Positions 36,921-45,950 of a stretch of DNA of 58,156 nucleotides are shown here, piece after piece. The stretch comes from Candidatus Epulonipiscium sp. (GTDB lineage Bacteria; Bacillota_A; Clostridia; Lachnospirales; Cellulosilyticaceae): the NCBI GenBank assembly GCA_012841565.1, contig DUUM01000019.1:1-58156 (forward strand), in the 5' to 3' direction. Positions within the stretch are counted from its first letter, which is position 1. Each line of letters starts with the position of its first letter. The translations under genes and the position numbers were made by a program. The notes under the pieces were generated by a model. That model was not told where the DNA came from, made no database searches, and saw only the letters and a list, made by a program, of their open reading frames with translations.

Positions 36921-37898
36921 ATGTATAACCCCAATGATCCCAAGATAGTTGCACTAGGCGGAGGTACAGGGCTTTCTACTATGTTGCGAGGACTTAAAAA
37001 ATGGACACAAAATATTACAGCAATCGTCACCGTTAGTGATAATGGTGGAAATTCAGGTCTTTTAAGGGAAGAAATGAATATGCTACCACCAGGAGACATT
37101 AGAAACTGCTTGGTAGCCCTTGCCAACACGGAGCCAACCATGGAGAAATTGCTACAATATCGTTTTAAAGAGGGGGTGCTAGCAGGGCAGAACTTTGGCA
37201 ATTTATTTTTAGCAGCCCTGAGTGAAATTTCCGGAAGTTTTGAAGAGGCTGTAAGAGTAAGTGAAAAAGTACTGGCTATAACAGGCAGAGTCGTACCAGT
37301 AACATTAGAACGGGTGAATCTAAAAGCTGATTTTGATGATAAGACCCAAGTTATTGGAGAAATTCAGATTGTAGCCTACGCTAAGAAAACGAGGGCGAAA
37401 ATCATTGATATAGTCCTAGAACCAGCCAACCCGGACCCTACGCCAGATGCCATAGAAGCAATAGAAAATGCGGATGCAATTATTTTAGGACCTGGTAGTT
37501 TGTATACAAGTATTATTCCGAATCTATTAGTTCATGACATATCAAAAGCTATCAGTAAGGCAAAAAAACCGGTTATTTATATTAGTAATATAATGACCCA
37601 GCCAGGTGAAACAGTGGGATTTGGTGTTTATGATCACATCAGGGAGCTAGAGCATTATTTAGGCAAAGGCGTCATTAATACAGTTATTATTAATTCACAA
37701 GAAATTCCAAAAGATTGGTTAGCTATGTACTTAGAAGATGGGGCAGATATGATTGGATTTGAGCCTTTAGCATTTAAAGACGACACCATTCAAATTATCA
37801 AGGCACCCGTAATGAAAATAAATGAAAAGAAAAAAGTAATCAGACATGATTCAGAAAAACTTGCAAAAATAATTATGGATTTAATACAGACGAACTAA
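36921..37898 (+). CDS. yvcK: Gluconeogenesis factor YvcK (CofD-like)
   Basis: YvcK binds UDP-sugars and is needed for cell-wall homeostasis on gluconeogenic carbon. The 325-residue protein has GGGTGLSTMLRGLK at residues 13-26, VTVSDNGGNSGLLREE, LPPGDIRNCLVALA and ILGPGSLYTSIIPNLLV, all typical of the 2-phospho-lactate transferase-like fold. It follows rapZ by one base and precedes whiA by 38 bases. Confidence 0.96.
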   Translation: MYNPNDPKIVALGGGTGLSTMLRGLKKWTQNITAIVTVSDNGGNSGLLREEMNMLPPGDIRNCLVALANTEPTMEKLLQYRFKEGVLAGQNFGNLFLAALSEISGSFEEAVRVSEKVLAITGRVVPVTLERVNLKADFDDKTQVIGEIQIVAYAKKTRAKIIDIVLEPANPDPTPDAIEAIENADAIILGPGSLYTSIIPNLLVHDISKAISKAKKPVIYISNIMTQPGETVGFGVYDHIRELEHYLGKGVINTVIINSQEIPKDWLAMYLEDGADMIGFEPLAFKDDTIQIIKAPVMKINEKKKVIRHDSEKLAKIIMDLIQTN

Positions 37899-37936
37899 TT
37901 TTAATACAAACTTTAATACAATGAGGTGACGTTAAG

Positions 37937-38893
37937 ATGTCCTTTTCAGGCGATGTAAAACAAGAATTAGCACGGCACATAAGTGAAGCGCGGCATTGTA
38001 TGATTGCAGAAATCGCTGCCTTAATTCAAATGGCTGGGGAGATTAACATATCAGAAGCTAGTAGAGTTAGCATTAAATTTCAGATAGAAAATGCAGCAGT
38101 TGCTAGAAAGTACTTTACATTAATCAAAAAAACTTTTAGAATAAACACAGAAGTATCATTAAGGCGTAATACGACCCTTAAGAAAAATCAAATATATATA
38201 TTGTATATTACAGATCATAAAGCTTGTATGAAAATACTACAAGCAACAGGTATTATGGAAGATACATCAAAAGGCATTATTCGAAAAGATATAAACTCTT
38301 TAACAGTGCAAAAAACATGTTGTAGACGTGCATATTTGAGAGGTGCTTTTTTAGGATCAGGCTCAGTAAGTGATCCGGAAAAAGGGTATCACCTTGAATT
38401 TGTTAATTCAAAAGAAGAATATGCAGTAAGCCTAAAGGATCTCATTAATAAATTTGGAATGGATGCAAAAATTGTTATGAGAAAAAACAATTATGTGGCA
38501 TACTTAAAAGAAGGTGCTCAAATTGTAGATTTACTTAATATTATGGGGGCACACGTAGCACTTATGGAGCTAGAGAACATACGTATTATTAAAGAAATGC
38601 GTAACAATGTAAATCGCCTTGTAAACTGTGAAACTGCAAATATTAACAAAACAGTATCGGCAGCCGTTAGGCAAGTTCAAGATATTACTTATTTAGAAGG
38701 AGTTATAGGCCTATCAGCCCTGCCACGCAATCTAGAAGAGATTTCAAAGTACAGGATGCAATATCCTAGTGCTACGTTAAAGGAATTAGGGGAAAAACTA
38801 ACCCCACCCGTAGGAAAATCAGGCGTTAATCATAGGTTACGTAAGTTAAGTGAATTAGCAAACCAACTGAGAGAAGAAAGAGGAGGCAACTAA
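37937..38893 (+). CDS. whiA: Sporulation/cell division regulator WhiA
   Basis: The 318-residue protein has an N-terminal region related to homing endonucleases (CCRRAYLRGAFLGSGSVSDP near residue 134) and a C-terminal helix-turn-helix (YPSATLKELGEKLTPPVGKS then GVNHRLRKL). WhiA controls sporulation in actinomycetes and influences division and metabolism in Bacillus. The ribosome site is GAGGTGA. The crh-like gene follows after three bases. Confidence 0.96.
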   Translation: MSFSGDVKQELARHISEARHCMIAEIAALIQMAGEINISEASRVSIKFQIENAAVARKYFTLIKKTFRINTEVSLRRNTTLKKNQIYILYITDHKACMKILQATGIMEDTSKGIIRKDINSLTVQKTCCRRAYLRGAFLGSGSVSDPEKGYHLEFVNSKEEYAVSLKDLINKFGMDAKIVMRKNNYVAYLKEGAQIVDLLNIMGAHVALMELENIRIIKEMRNNVNRLVNCETANINKTVSAAVRQVQDITYLEGVIGLSALPRNLEEISKYRMQYPSATLKELGEKLTPPVGKSGVNHRLRKLSELANQLREERGGN

Positions 38894-38896
38894 AAA

Positions 38897-39163
38897 ATGT
38901 TAAAAGAAACAATTGTTGTAGGATTAAAAAGTGGATTAGAGGCAAGACCAGCTGCTTTATTCGTGCAAATAGCAAGTAAATACGAAAGTCATATTTCTAT
39001 TTTACTCACAGACAAACAAGTCAATGCAAAAAGTATTATGGGTATGATGTCACTAGGAGCCATTAAAGGGCAAGAAATAACATTACTTGTAGATGGTGAA
39101 GATGAAGAAGAAGCAATGAAGGCGTTAATTAGTTTTATGACATCAGAACAACCTGCTGAATAA
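38897..39163 (+). CDS. crh: HPr-like regulatory protein (Crh type)
   Basis: This 88-residue HPr-fold protein has GLEARPA where HPr has GLHARPA, so residue 15 is Glu in place of the phospho-accepting His. Ser46, the HPr-kinase target, is kept in NAKSIMGMM. It therefore cannot carry phosphate in the sugar PTS but could still act as a CcpA co-regulator like Bacillus Crh, where residue 15 is Gln. The position after whiA matches Bacillus crh. It ends with a strong terminator. Confidence 0.9.
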   Translation: MLKETIVVGLKSGLEARPAALFVQIASKYESHISILLTDKQVNAKSIMGMMSLGAIKGQEITLLVDGEDEEEAMKALISFMTSEQPAE

Positions 39164-39192
39164 GTAGATATGTAAGCTATCAGATGAATATC

Positions 39193-39228
39193 AAGCAGCT
39201 GGGACTTTTTAAAGTTCCAGCTGCTTTT
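39193..39228 (+). terminator. Terminator after the yvc/crh cluster
   Basis: AAGCAGCTGG pairs with CCAGCTGCTT, and ACTTT pairs with AAAGT inside. TTTTGT follows. Confidence 0.85.
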
Positions 39229-39285
39229 GTCTATATGGTATAATAATATGATACGGAGAAATAATTAAGGAAAGGATGTGATTCT

Positions 39286-42200
39286 ATGGGAACTTCATTT
39301 ACTCACTTGCATGTCCATAGTGGGTATAGTTTGCTGGATGGTTCTGCTAACATTAAAGAACTAATCCAAAGAACGAAAGAACTTGGAATGGATAGTATGG
39401 CAATTACAGATCATGGTGTCATGTTTGGGGTCATTGATTTTTATAAGGAAGCCAAAGAACATGGTATTAAACCGATTATTGGGTGCGAAGTATATGTGGC
39501 CCACAGAACTAGATTTGATAAGGAAAAAGTAGATAGTCGGTCTACTCATTTAGTCCTTCTTGCTGAAAATATGACAGGGTACGAAAATCTCATTAAGATG
39601 GTCTCAGCAGGGCACATAGAAGGGTTTTATAGAAGGCCAAGAATTGATTTTGATTTACTAAGAGAGCATAGCGAGGGGATTATTGGCCTGAGTGCTTGTC
39701 TGGGAGGCGGCGTTAGTCGGTTACTCTTACAAGAACAATATGAACAAGCTAAGGAAGTGGCTTTATTATATGATGAAATACTAGGTAGAGATAATTTTTA
39801 CCTTGAAATGCAAGACCACGGATTAAGTGCTCAAAAAACAGTGAATCAGCAAATGCTACGCCTTTCTAAAGAAACAGGAATCCCACTGGTGGTTACCAAC
39901 GATATTCATTATATTTATCCAGAAGATGCTGAGGCTCACGAAATATTATTATGTATACAAACAGGTAAAACAATTGATGATCCAACCCGTATGATCTATG
40001 AGGGGGGGCAATTTTTCGTAAAGTCGCCGGAAGAAATGGAAAAGATATTTCCATATGCCAAAGAAGCATTAGCCAATACGAGCAAAATAGCGGAGCGCTG
40101 TAACTTAGACTTTACCTTTAACGAGTTAAAGTTACCAGAATACGATGTGCCAGAAGGCTATAGTGCTGCAGAGTATTTAAAAAAGTTATGCTACGAAGGC
40201 TTAGAAAAACGCTATCATAAGGTGACAAAAGAGCTAGAGGAAAGACTGGAATACGAACTAGGTGTCATTATTCAAATGGGATTTGTTGATTATTTCTTAA
40301 TTGTATGGGATTTTATTAAATATGCCAAAGATAATAATATACCCGTAGGGCCTGGTAGAGGCTCAGCGGCTGGTAGTATTGTGGCTTACACCTTAGCGAT
40401 TACCAATATTGATCCCATTAAGTATCAGCTTATATTTGAGCGGTTTTTAAATCCTGAGAGGGTTAGTATGCCAGATATTGATATTGATTTTTGCTATGAA
40501 AGAAGACAAGAAGTCATTGATTATGTCATTGAAAAATATGGCTCAGAACGGGTAGCTCAAATTATAACATTTGGAACAATGGCAGCCCGGGCAGTTATTA
40601 GGGACGTAGGAAGAGCTACGAACATGCCCTATGCTGACGTAGACGCTATTGCCAAGATGATTCCACTAGAGCTTAAGATTACCATCAAGAAAGCCTTAAC
40701 GATGAACAGTGAGCTTAAGCAGCTGTATGACACGAATCCGGATGTTAAGTATTTAATCGATATGTCTATGAGACTAGAAGGTCTTCCAAGACACGCTTCT
40801 ACCCATGCGGCAGGGGTCGTTATTTCTAAAAAGCCAGTCGTCGAATATGTCCCTCTAAACTCTAATGATGGGGTTATTACAACACAATTCACCATGACCA
40901 CATTAGAGGAATTAGGATTACTTAAAATGGACTTTTTAGGTCTTAGAACCCTTACGGTTATTCAAAATGCACTAGACCTCATTGAGATTAATCATAATAT
41001 ATGTATTGATATTGATAAAATACCCCTAGATGATCAGGACGTATTTAAACTCATCTCCTCGTCTAATACAGAAGGAATATTTCAATTAGAAAGTGCCGGG
41101 ATGAAGTCGTTTATGAGAGAACTCCAACCAGGTAGTTTGGATGATATTATAGCCGGAGTAGCCTTGTATAGGCCAGGTCCTATGGACTTTATACCAAAGT
41201 ATATAAGAGGGAAAAATGACCAAGAAAGCATCACTTATACACATCCATCCCTTGAACCCATACTAGAAGAAACCTACGGATGTATTGTTTACCAAGAACA
41301 AGTTATGCAGATTGTACGGGATTTAGGGGGCTACTCCCTAGGGAGAAGTGATTTACTTCGCCGTGTAATGAGTAAGAAAAAAGAAGATATCATGGAAAAA
41401 GAGCGTAAAATCTTTATTCATGGTGGGGATGGAATTCGAGGGTGTGTCAAGAATGGGATTCCAGCAGAGGTAGCCAACAAAATCTTTGATGAAATGACAG
41501 ACTTTGCCAAGTATGCTTTCAATAAATCTCATGCAGCAGCCTATGCAGTGATTGCTTATCAGACAGCATGGCTTAAAACCCATTATCCGGTTGAGTTTAT
41601 GGCAGCTCTTATGACCTCAATTATGGGTAATACAGATAAAATTAAAGAGTATATGGATAGTTGTAAGCGTATGGGACTTGAGGTTATATCACCCGATATT
41701 AATGAAGGATATGGCTTTTTTTCAACAAGTGATAACAAAATCAGATACGGCCTTGCAGCTATTAAAAATGTCGGTGTAAAAATGATTAATGCTATGGTAG
41801 AAGAGCGTGAAGCCAATGGCGCGTATAATAGTTTAACGGATTTTTATACAAGAATGGAATCCAAGGACACGAGCAAAAGAGCAATCGAAAGCTTAATATC
41901 AGCTGGGGCATTTGATTCTTTGGGTGGTAAACGTAATCAGTATCATGCAGTGTACAAACAAATTGCAGACGGCATTACCCATTCGAGGAAAAAGAATATT
42001 GAAGGGCAAATTAATATATTTTCATTTGGGGCTGAAGAAGATGAAGTTAAAAATGAAGATGTCTTGCCAGATATGGAAGAATATCCACAGAAGGTATTAT
42101 TAACACTCGAAAAAGAGATTCTTGGGATCTATTTGAGTGGGCATCCATTAGCTGAATATGCAGAAAAATTGAGAACCCAAACAAGTGCCAATAGTAAGGA

Positions 42201-42738
42201 TTTTCGTTTACCAGAAGATATCGAAGAAGAAAGACCTTTAAAAGATGGGCAAATGGCTAAAATAGGTGGCATCATTGTTCAAAAGAAAATAGTCACCACT
42301 AGAAACAACAAAACAATGGCATTTGTTACTTTGGAAGATGTTTTGGGAACCATAGAAGTAATTGTATTTCCTAACATATATGAAAAAGGTGCCCATTATT
42401 TTGATGAAGATAATATTGTCCTCATTGAGGGCAGGATTACCCTTAAAGAAGAGGAAGATGCTAAAATTATTTGTGAAAAAGTAATAGGGATGGAGGAGTT
42501 TGGTCAGTCCATTATTTTAAAGTTATCGGAAGAAAAAAGAACCAAAGACATTCGTAATAAACTCTTATACATATTTGGGAATTATAAAGGGAATGCTACA
42601 GTTATAGTAGAGTCTTTAGAGACTGGAGAGCTTAAACCTTTTCCAAGTAGATATAATGTTCAAATCAATGGAAGAATTATACATGATTTGAGTTTGTTAC
42701 TAGGCAAGGAATGTGTAGTAGTGCCAAAAAGCGACTAA
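39286..42738 (+). CDS. dnaE: DNA polymerase III alpha subunit, DnaE type
   Basis: This replicative polymerase has 1,150 residues. An N-terminal PHP domain opens FTHLHVHSGYSLLDGSANIK. The polymerase core carries GPGRGSAAGSIVAYTLAI and the catalytic-aspartate motif MPDIDIDFCYERR. Helix-hairpin-helix segments follow, then a C-terminal OB-fold (MAKIGGIIVQKKIVTTRNNK). It lacks the PolC exonuclease insert, so it is the DnaE-type enzyme that in Firmicutes works beside PolC. The site AAGGAAAGGATG and a TATAAT box near 39239 precede it. Confidence 0.97.
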   Translation: MGTSFTHLHVHSGYSLLDGSANIKELIQRTKELGMDSMAITDHGVMFGVIDFYKEAKEHGIKPIIGCEVYVAHRTRFDKEKVDSRSTHLVLLAENMTGYENLIKMVSAGHIEGFYRRPRIDFDLLREHSEGIIGLSACLGGGVSRLLLQEQYEQAKEVALLYDEILGRDNFYLEMQDHGLSAQKTVNQQMLRLSKETGIPLVVTNDIHYIYPEDAEAHEILLCIQTGKTIDDPTRMIYEGGQFFVKSPEEMEKIFPYAKEALANTSKIAERCNLDFTFNELKLPEYDVPEGYSAAEYLKKLCYEGLEKRYHKVTKELEERLEYELGVIIQMGFVDYFLIVWDFIKYAKDNNIPVGPGRGSAAGSIVAYTLAITNIDPIKYQLIFERFLNPERVSMPDIDIDFCYERRQEVIDYVIEKYGSERVAQIITFGTMAARAVIRDVGRATNMPYADVDAIAKMIPLELKITIKKALTMNSELKQLYDTNPDVKYLIDMSMRLEGLPRHASTHAAGVVISKKPVVEYVPLNSNDGVITTQFTMTTLEELGLLKMDFLGLRTLTVIQNALDLIEINHNICIDIDKIPLDDQDVFKLISSSNTEGIFQLESAGMKSFMRELQPGSLDDIIAGVALYRPGPMDFIPKYIRGKNDQESITYTHPSLEPILEETYGCIVYQEQVMQIVRDLGGYSLGRSDLLRRVMSKKKEDIMEKERKIFIHGGDGIRGCVKNGIPAEVANKIFDEMTDFAKYAFNKSHAAAYAVIAYQTAWLKTHYPVEFMAALMTSIMGNTDKIKEYMDSCKRMGLEVISPDINEGYGFFSTSDNKIRYGLAAIKNVGVKMINAMVEEREANGAYNSLTDFYTRMESKDTSKRAIESLISAGAFDSLGGKRNQYHAVYKQIADGITHSRKKNIEGQINIFSFGAEEDEVKNEDVLPDMEEYPQKVLLTLEKEILGIYLSGHPLAEYAEKLRTQTSANSKDFRLPEDIEEERPLKDGQMAKIGGIIVQKKIVTTRNNKTMAFVTLEDVLGTIEVIVFPNIYEKGAHYFDEDNIVLIEGRITLKEEEDAKIICEKVIGMEEFGQSIILKLSEEKRTKDIRNKLLYIFGNYKGNATVIVESLETGELKPFPSRYNVQINGRIIHDLSLLLGKECVVVPKSD

Positions 42739-42743
42739 TGACA

Positions 42744-42772
42744 TTGCTTTTTTTAGCCATATTAAGTACAAT
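42744..42772 (+). promoter_or_regulatory. Promoter of pfkA-pyk
   Basis: TTGCTT (42744-42749) and TACAAT (42767-42772) have a 17-base spacer, just after the dnaE stop. Confidence 0.6.
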
Positions 42773-42831
42773 ATAATATGTCGCAATATGCAAATAACAA
42801 TTTAATATATCAATTAGGGGGTTGTTGTCAC

Positions 42832-43803
42832 GTGAGCAAAAAGATTAATACAATCGCGGTCTTAACAAGTGGTGGAGATGCACCGGGAATGAACGCTGCT
42901 ATTAGAGCAGTTGTCCGTACAGCTACAGCTAAAGGAATTAATGTGATGGGCGTTAGAAGAGGGTTTAATGGTCTTCTTACCGGAGATATTTTTCCAATGG
43001 ATAGGCGTTCAGTTGCCGACATTATACAAAGAGGAGGAACTGTTCTCCAAACAGCAAGATGCTTAGAATTTCTAAAACCCGAAGGACAACAACGTGGCGC
43101 AGAAATTTGTAAAGTGTTTGGCATTGATGGACTAGTCGTTATTGGTGGAGACGGTTCTTTTCAAGGCGCAGAGAAATTAGCTAACCTAGGAATTAACACC
43201 ATTGCAATACCAGGAACAATTGATCTAGATGTGGCATGTACAGATTATACAATAGGCTTTGATACGGCTGTTAATACAGCGATGGATGCCATTAATAAAA
43301 TCAGGGATACATCAACCTCCCATGAGAGATGTTCAATTGTAGAAGTTATGGGAAGACGTGCAGGCTATATAGCACTTTGGAGCTCACTTAGTAACGGAGC
43401 AGAACTTGCTCTAATACCAGAAAAACCAATCCCAACAGATGAAGAGATTATTAAAATGATACTTGAAAATAAACATAAAGGAAAACAACACTTCTTAATT
43501 ATTTCAGCAGAAGGTGTTGGCGGATCCGAAAAGCTAGCTAAAAAGATTGAGCAAATTACAGGTATGGAAACAAGGGCTACAATACTTGGTCACCTTCAAA
43601 GAGGTGGCTCACCGACAACTTTAGATAGGGTACATGCATCGATGATGGGTAATTACGCAGTCAATCTTTTATTAGATGGCAAAGCAAAACGCGTTGTTGC
43701 TTTCAAAGATGGAAAGTATACAGACTTCGATATTAACGAAGCACTAGAAATGGTCAAAGGCGTAGATGAAGATATGTATCAAGCAAGTTTATTATTATCG
43801 TAA
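42832..43803 (+). CDS. pfkA: 6-phosphofructokinase
   Basis: PfkA phosphorylates fructose 6-phosphate with ATP, a committed step of glycolysis. The 323-residue protein has LTSGGDAPGMNAAIRAVVR, VVIGGDGSFQGA, MGRRAGYIALWS and GHLQRGGSPTTLDR. I chose GTG 42832 after AGGGGG; the frame extends to 42778 without a ribosome site. The catalytic motif, normally TIDND, reads TIDLD (Asp131-Leu132-Asp133): both aspartates are kept but Asn is replaced. pyk follows 23 bases later in the same operon. Confidence 0.95.
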   Translation: MSKKINTIAVLTSGGDAPGMNAAIRAVVRTATAKGINVMGVRRGFNGLLTGDIFPMDRRSVADIIQRGGTVLQTARCLEFLKPEGQQRGAEICKVFGIDGLVVIGGDGSFQGAEKLANLGINTIAIPGTIDLDVACTDYTIGFDTAVNTAMDAINKIRDTSTSHERCSIVEVMGRRAGYIALWSSLSNGAELALIPEKPIPTDEEIIKMILENKHKGKQHFLIISAEGVGGSEKLAKKIEQITGMETRATILGHLQRGGSPTTLDRVHASMMGNYAVNLLLDGKAKRVVAFKDGKYTDFDINEALEMVKGVDEDMYQASLLLS

Positions 43804-43826
43804 TTTAAAATCAGGAGGCAAATTTA

Positions 43827-45599
43827 ATGCGTAGAACCAAGATTATTGGGACCTTAGGGCCAAAAACACGAGACATTGAATCAGTAAGAAAAATTTTCAA
43901 TGCTGGTGTAGATGCGATTAGAATTAACTTTTCACATGATAATCACGAAATACATGGTGAAACTGCTAAAACAGTGCAACAAGTAAGGAAAGAAACAGGA
44001 AAGCCAATACCTCTTATACTAGATACTAAGGGGCCAGAGATTCGTACAGGTGCGTTTAAAGATAATGCAGAGATTAAACTTAACCTAGGGGATACATTTA
44101 CCTTAACAACAGAAGAAATTGAAGGGGACCAAAGCAGAGTAAGTGTCTCATACAAAAACCTTCCTTATGATCTACAAAAGGGAAGTCGTGTCCTTATAGA
44201 TGATGGATTAATTGAGCTTAGAGTTAAGAGTTTAACAGACACAGAAGTCGTGTGTATTGTTGAAAATCCTGGATCAATCAGTTCTCGTAAAGGTATTAAC
44301 ATACCAGATGTGTTTGTAAACCTTCCAGCTCTTACAGAAAAAGATATAGAAGATGTGAAGTTTGGCGTAACAGCTGGATTTGATTTTATTGCTGTATCTT
44401 TTGTTAGAAGTGCAGCGGATATACTTAAAATTCGTCAAATACTTGAAGATAATAATGGTGCTCATTTGGGTATTATTGCAAAGATTGAAAACCGTGATGG
44501 TGTTGATAACATTGATGATATTTTACAAGTATCAGATGCTATAATGGTTGCACGTGGAGATTTAGGGGTGGAAATTCCACCAGAGGAAGTACCAATTGTT
44601 CAAAAGCAATTAATTGCAAAAGCTAATGCTAAAGGTAGAGTTGTTATTACGGCAACACAAATGCTAGATTCTATGATTAGAAATCCACGTCCTACACGTG
44701 CAGAAGCCAGTGACGTTGCAAATGCTATCTTTGATGGTACATCTGCTATTATGTTATCTGGAGAAACAGCTCAAGGGGACTATCCATTAGAAGCTATTCA
44801 GATGATGTCACGTATAGCAGAAATGGCAGAGAGTGCAGCTCAGTATAATAAGCCTGTTAATGAAAGTGCAATGGAAGTTAGCATAACGAACTCCATTAGT
44901 CATGCGACTTGCAGAACAGCAGCAGAGTTAGAAGCAGCTAGTATCATCACTGTCACTAAATCAGGCTATACAGCTCATGCAGTTGCTAAGTACAAGCCTC
45001 ATTGCCCTGTTATTGCATGTACAACAGATGAAAAGGTACTCTATCAGCTTAACTTAGTATGGGGATGTTACCCAATCCTTATTGAAACAAAAGAAACAAC
45101 AGATGAAATATTTGAAACTGCTATTGATGGAGCCGAAGCTATAGGTCTCATAAAGCAAGGCGATTTAGTTGTTCTTACAGCAGGTGCACCAGTAGGCCTA
45201 TCAGGTACAACAAACGTTCTGAGAGTTCAACACGTTGGGAATGTACTGGCTAAAGGTAAAGGATACGGCAAAAAAGTAGTGACTGCAAATTCTAGTGTTG
45301 TTAAAGTGCTAGCTGAAGCAGATAAGTATTTTAGAAACGGCAGTATTCTTGTTACGACTACAACAGATAATTCATTGTTACCTTATATGAAACGCGCAAG
45401 CGGAATTGTAGTGGAGGACGACTCACCAGAGGAGACTAACCATGCCGTTATTGTAGCACGTGCACTAGATATTCCGGTTATAACAGGAGCCAGAAACGCA
45501 ACGGATCATATACATGCTAATACACTCATAACAGTGGATAGTAGTAAAGGCTATATATTTAGTGGTGAGCCGATTAAAAAAGCAACCGTTAAAAAATAA
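43827..45599 (+). CDS. pyk: Pyruvate kinase with C-terminal PEP-utilising domain
   Basis: This glycolytic enzyme makes pyruvate and ATP from PEP. It has 590 residues against about 475 for the short form. The core has RTKIIGTLGPKTRD, LDTKGPEIRTG, IAKIENRDGVDNIDDIL, MVARGDLGVEIPPEEVP and ATQMLDSMI. The last ~110 residues, with VVEDDSPEETNHAVIVARAL and DSSKGYIFSGEP, form the extra domain seen in Bacillus and clostridial enzymes. It shares the operon with pfkA and ends at the large terminator downstream. Confidence 0.97.
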   Translation: MRRTKIIGTLGPKTRDIESVRKIFNAGVDAIRINFSHDNHEIHGETAKTVQQVRKETGKPIPLILDTKGPEIRTGAFKDNAEIKLNLGDTFTLTTEEIEGDQSRVSVSYKNLPYDLQKGSRVLIDDGLIELRVKSLTDTEVVCIVENPGSISSRKGINIPDVFVNLPALTEKDIEDVKFGVTAGFDFIAVSFVRSAADILKIRQILEDNNGAHLGIIAKIENRDGVDNIDDILQVSDAIMVARGDLGVEIPPEEVPIVQKQLIAKANAKGRVVITATQMLDSMIRNPRPTRAEASDVANAIFDGTSAIMLSGETAQGDYPLEAIQMMSRIAEMAESAAQYNKPVNESAMEVSITNSISHATCRTAAELEAASIITVTKSGYTAHAVAKYKPHCPVIACTTDEKVLYQLNLVWGCYPILIETKETTDEIFETAIDGAEAIGLIKQGDLVVLTAGAPVGLSGTTNVLRVQHVGNVLAKGKGYGKKVVTANSSVVKVLAEADKYFRNGSILVTTTTDNSLLPYMKRASGIVVEDDSPEETNHAVIVARALDIPVITGARNATDHIHANTLITVDSSKGYIFSGEPIKKATVKK

Positions 45600-45616
45600 C
45601 TTATGATAAAAATATA

Positions 45617-45673
45617 AGCAACAAAAAAGCAACCTAGGAGAAATTAATTCTTCTAGGTTGCTTTTTTGTTGCT
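45617..45673. terminator. Bidirectional terminator between pyk and rubredoxin
   Basis: The 21-base arms 45617-45637 and 45653-45673 pair perfectly around a 15-base loop. A6/T6 runs within the arms serve both strands. Confidence 0.9.
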
Positions 45674-45684
45674 AATGATACTAA

Positions 45685-45846
45685 TTAGTCTTCTTGTTCG
45701 AATTGGTCTTTACCTACTCCGCAAAGTGGACAAACCCAATCTTCAGGAACATTCTCAAAAGCTGTACCTGGTTCAACATCGTTATCAGGATCTCCATCTT
45801 CTGGAACATATACATATCCACATACTAAACATACCCAATTATCCAT
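45685..45846 (-). CDS. Rubredoxin
   Basis: This 53-residue one-electron carrier has the iron-binding pairs CLVCGY (Cys6, Cys9) and CPLCGVGK (Cys39, Cys42). Between them is the usual acidic segment [20 protein letters not shown]. The length is exactly that of clostridial rubredoxin. An AGGAGAG site precedes ATG. It lies downstream of a flavoprotein reductase on the same strand (104-base gap). The two probably form a chain that passes NADH electrons to oxygen- or peroxide-detoxifying enzymes elsewhere. Confidence 0.97.
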   Translation of the reverse strand: MDNWVCLVCGYVYVPEDGDPDNDVEPGTAFENVPEDWVCPLCGVGKDQFEQED

Positions 45847-45950
45847 AATTTATCTCTCCTTTTTTGATTAAAAACAATATATTATTATATGTCGTAAGAC
45901 ATATTATAAACTAAGATAGAACAGTTATGCAATAACATTTTGCAATAAAT

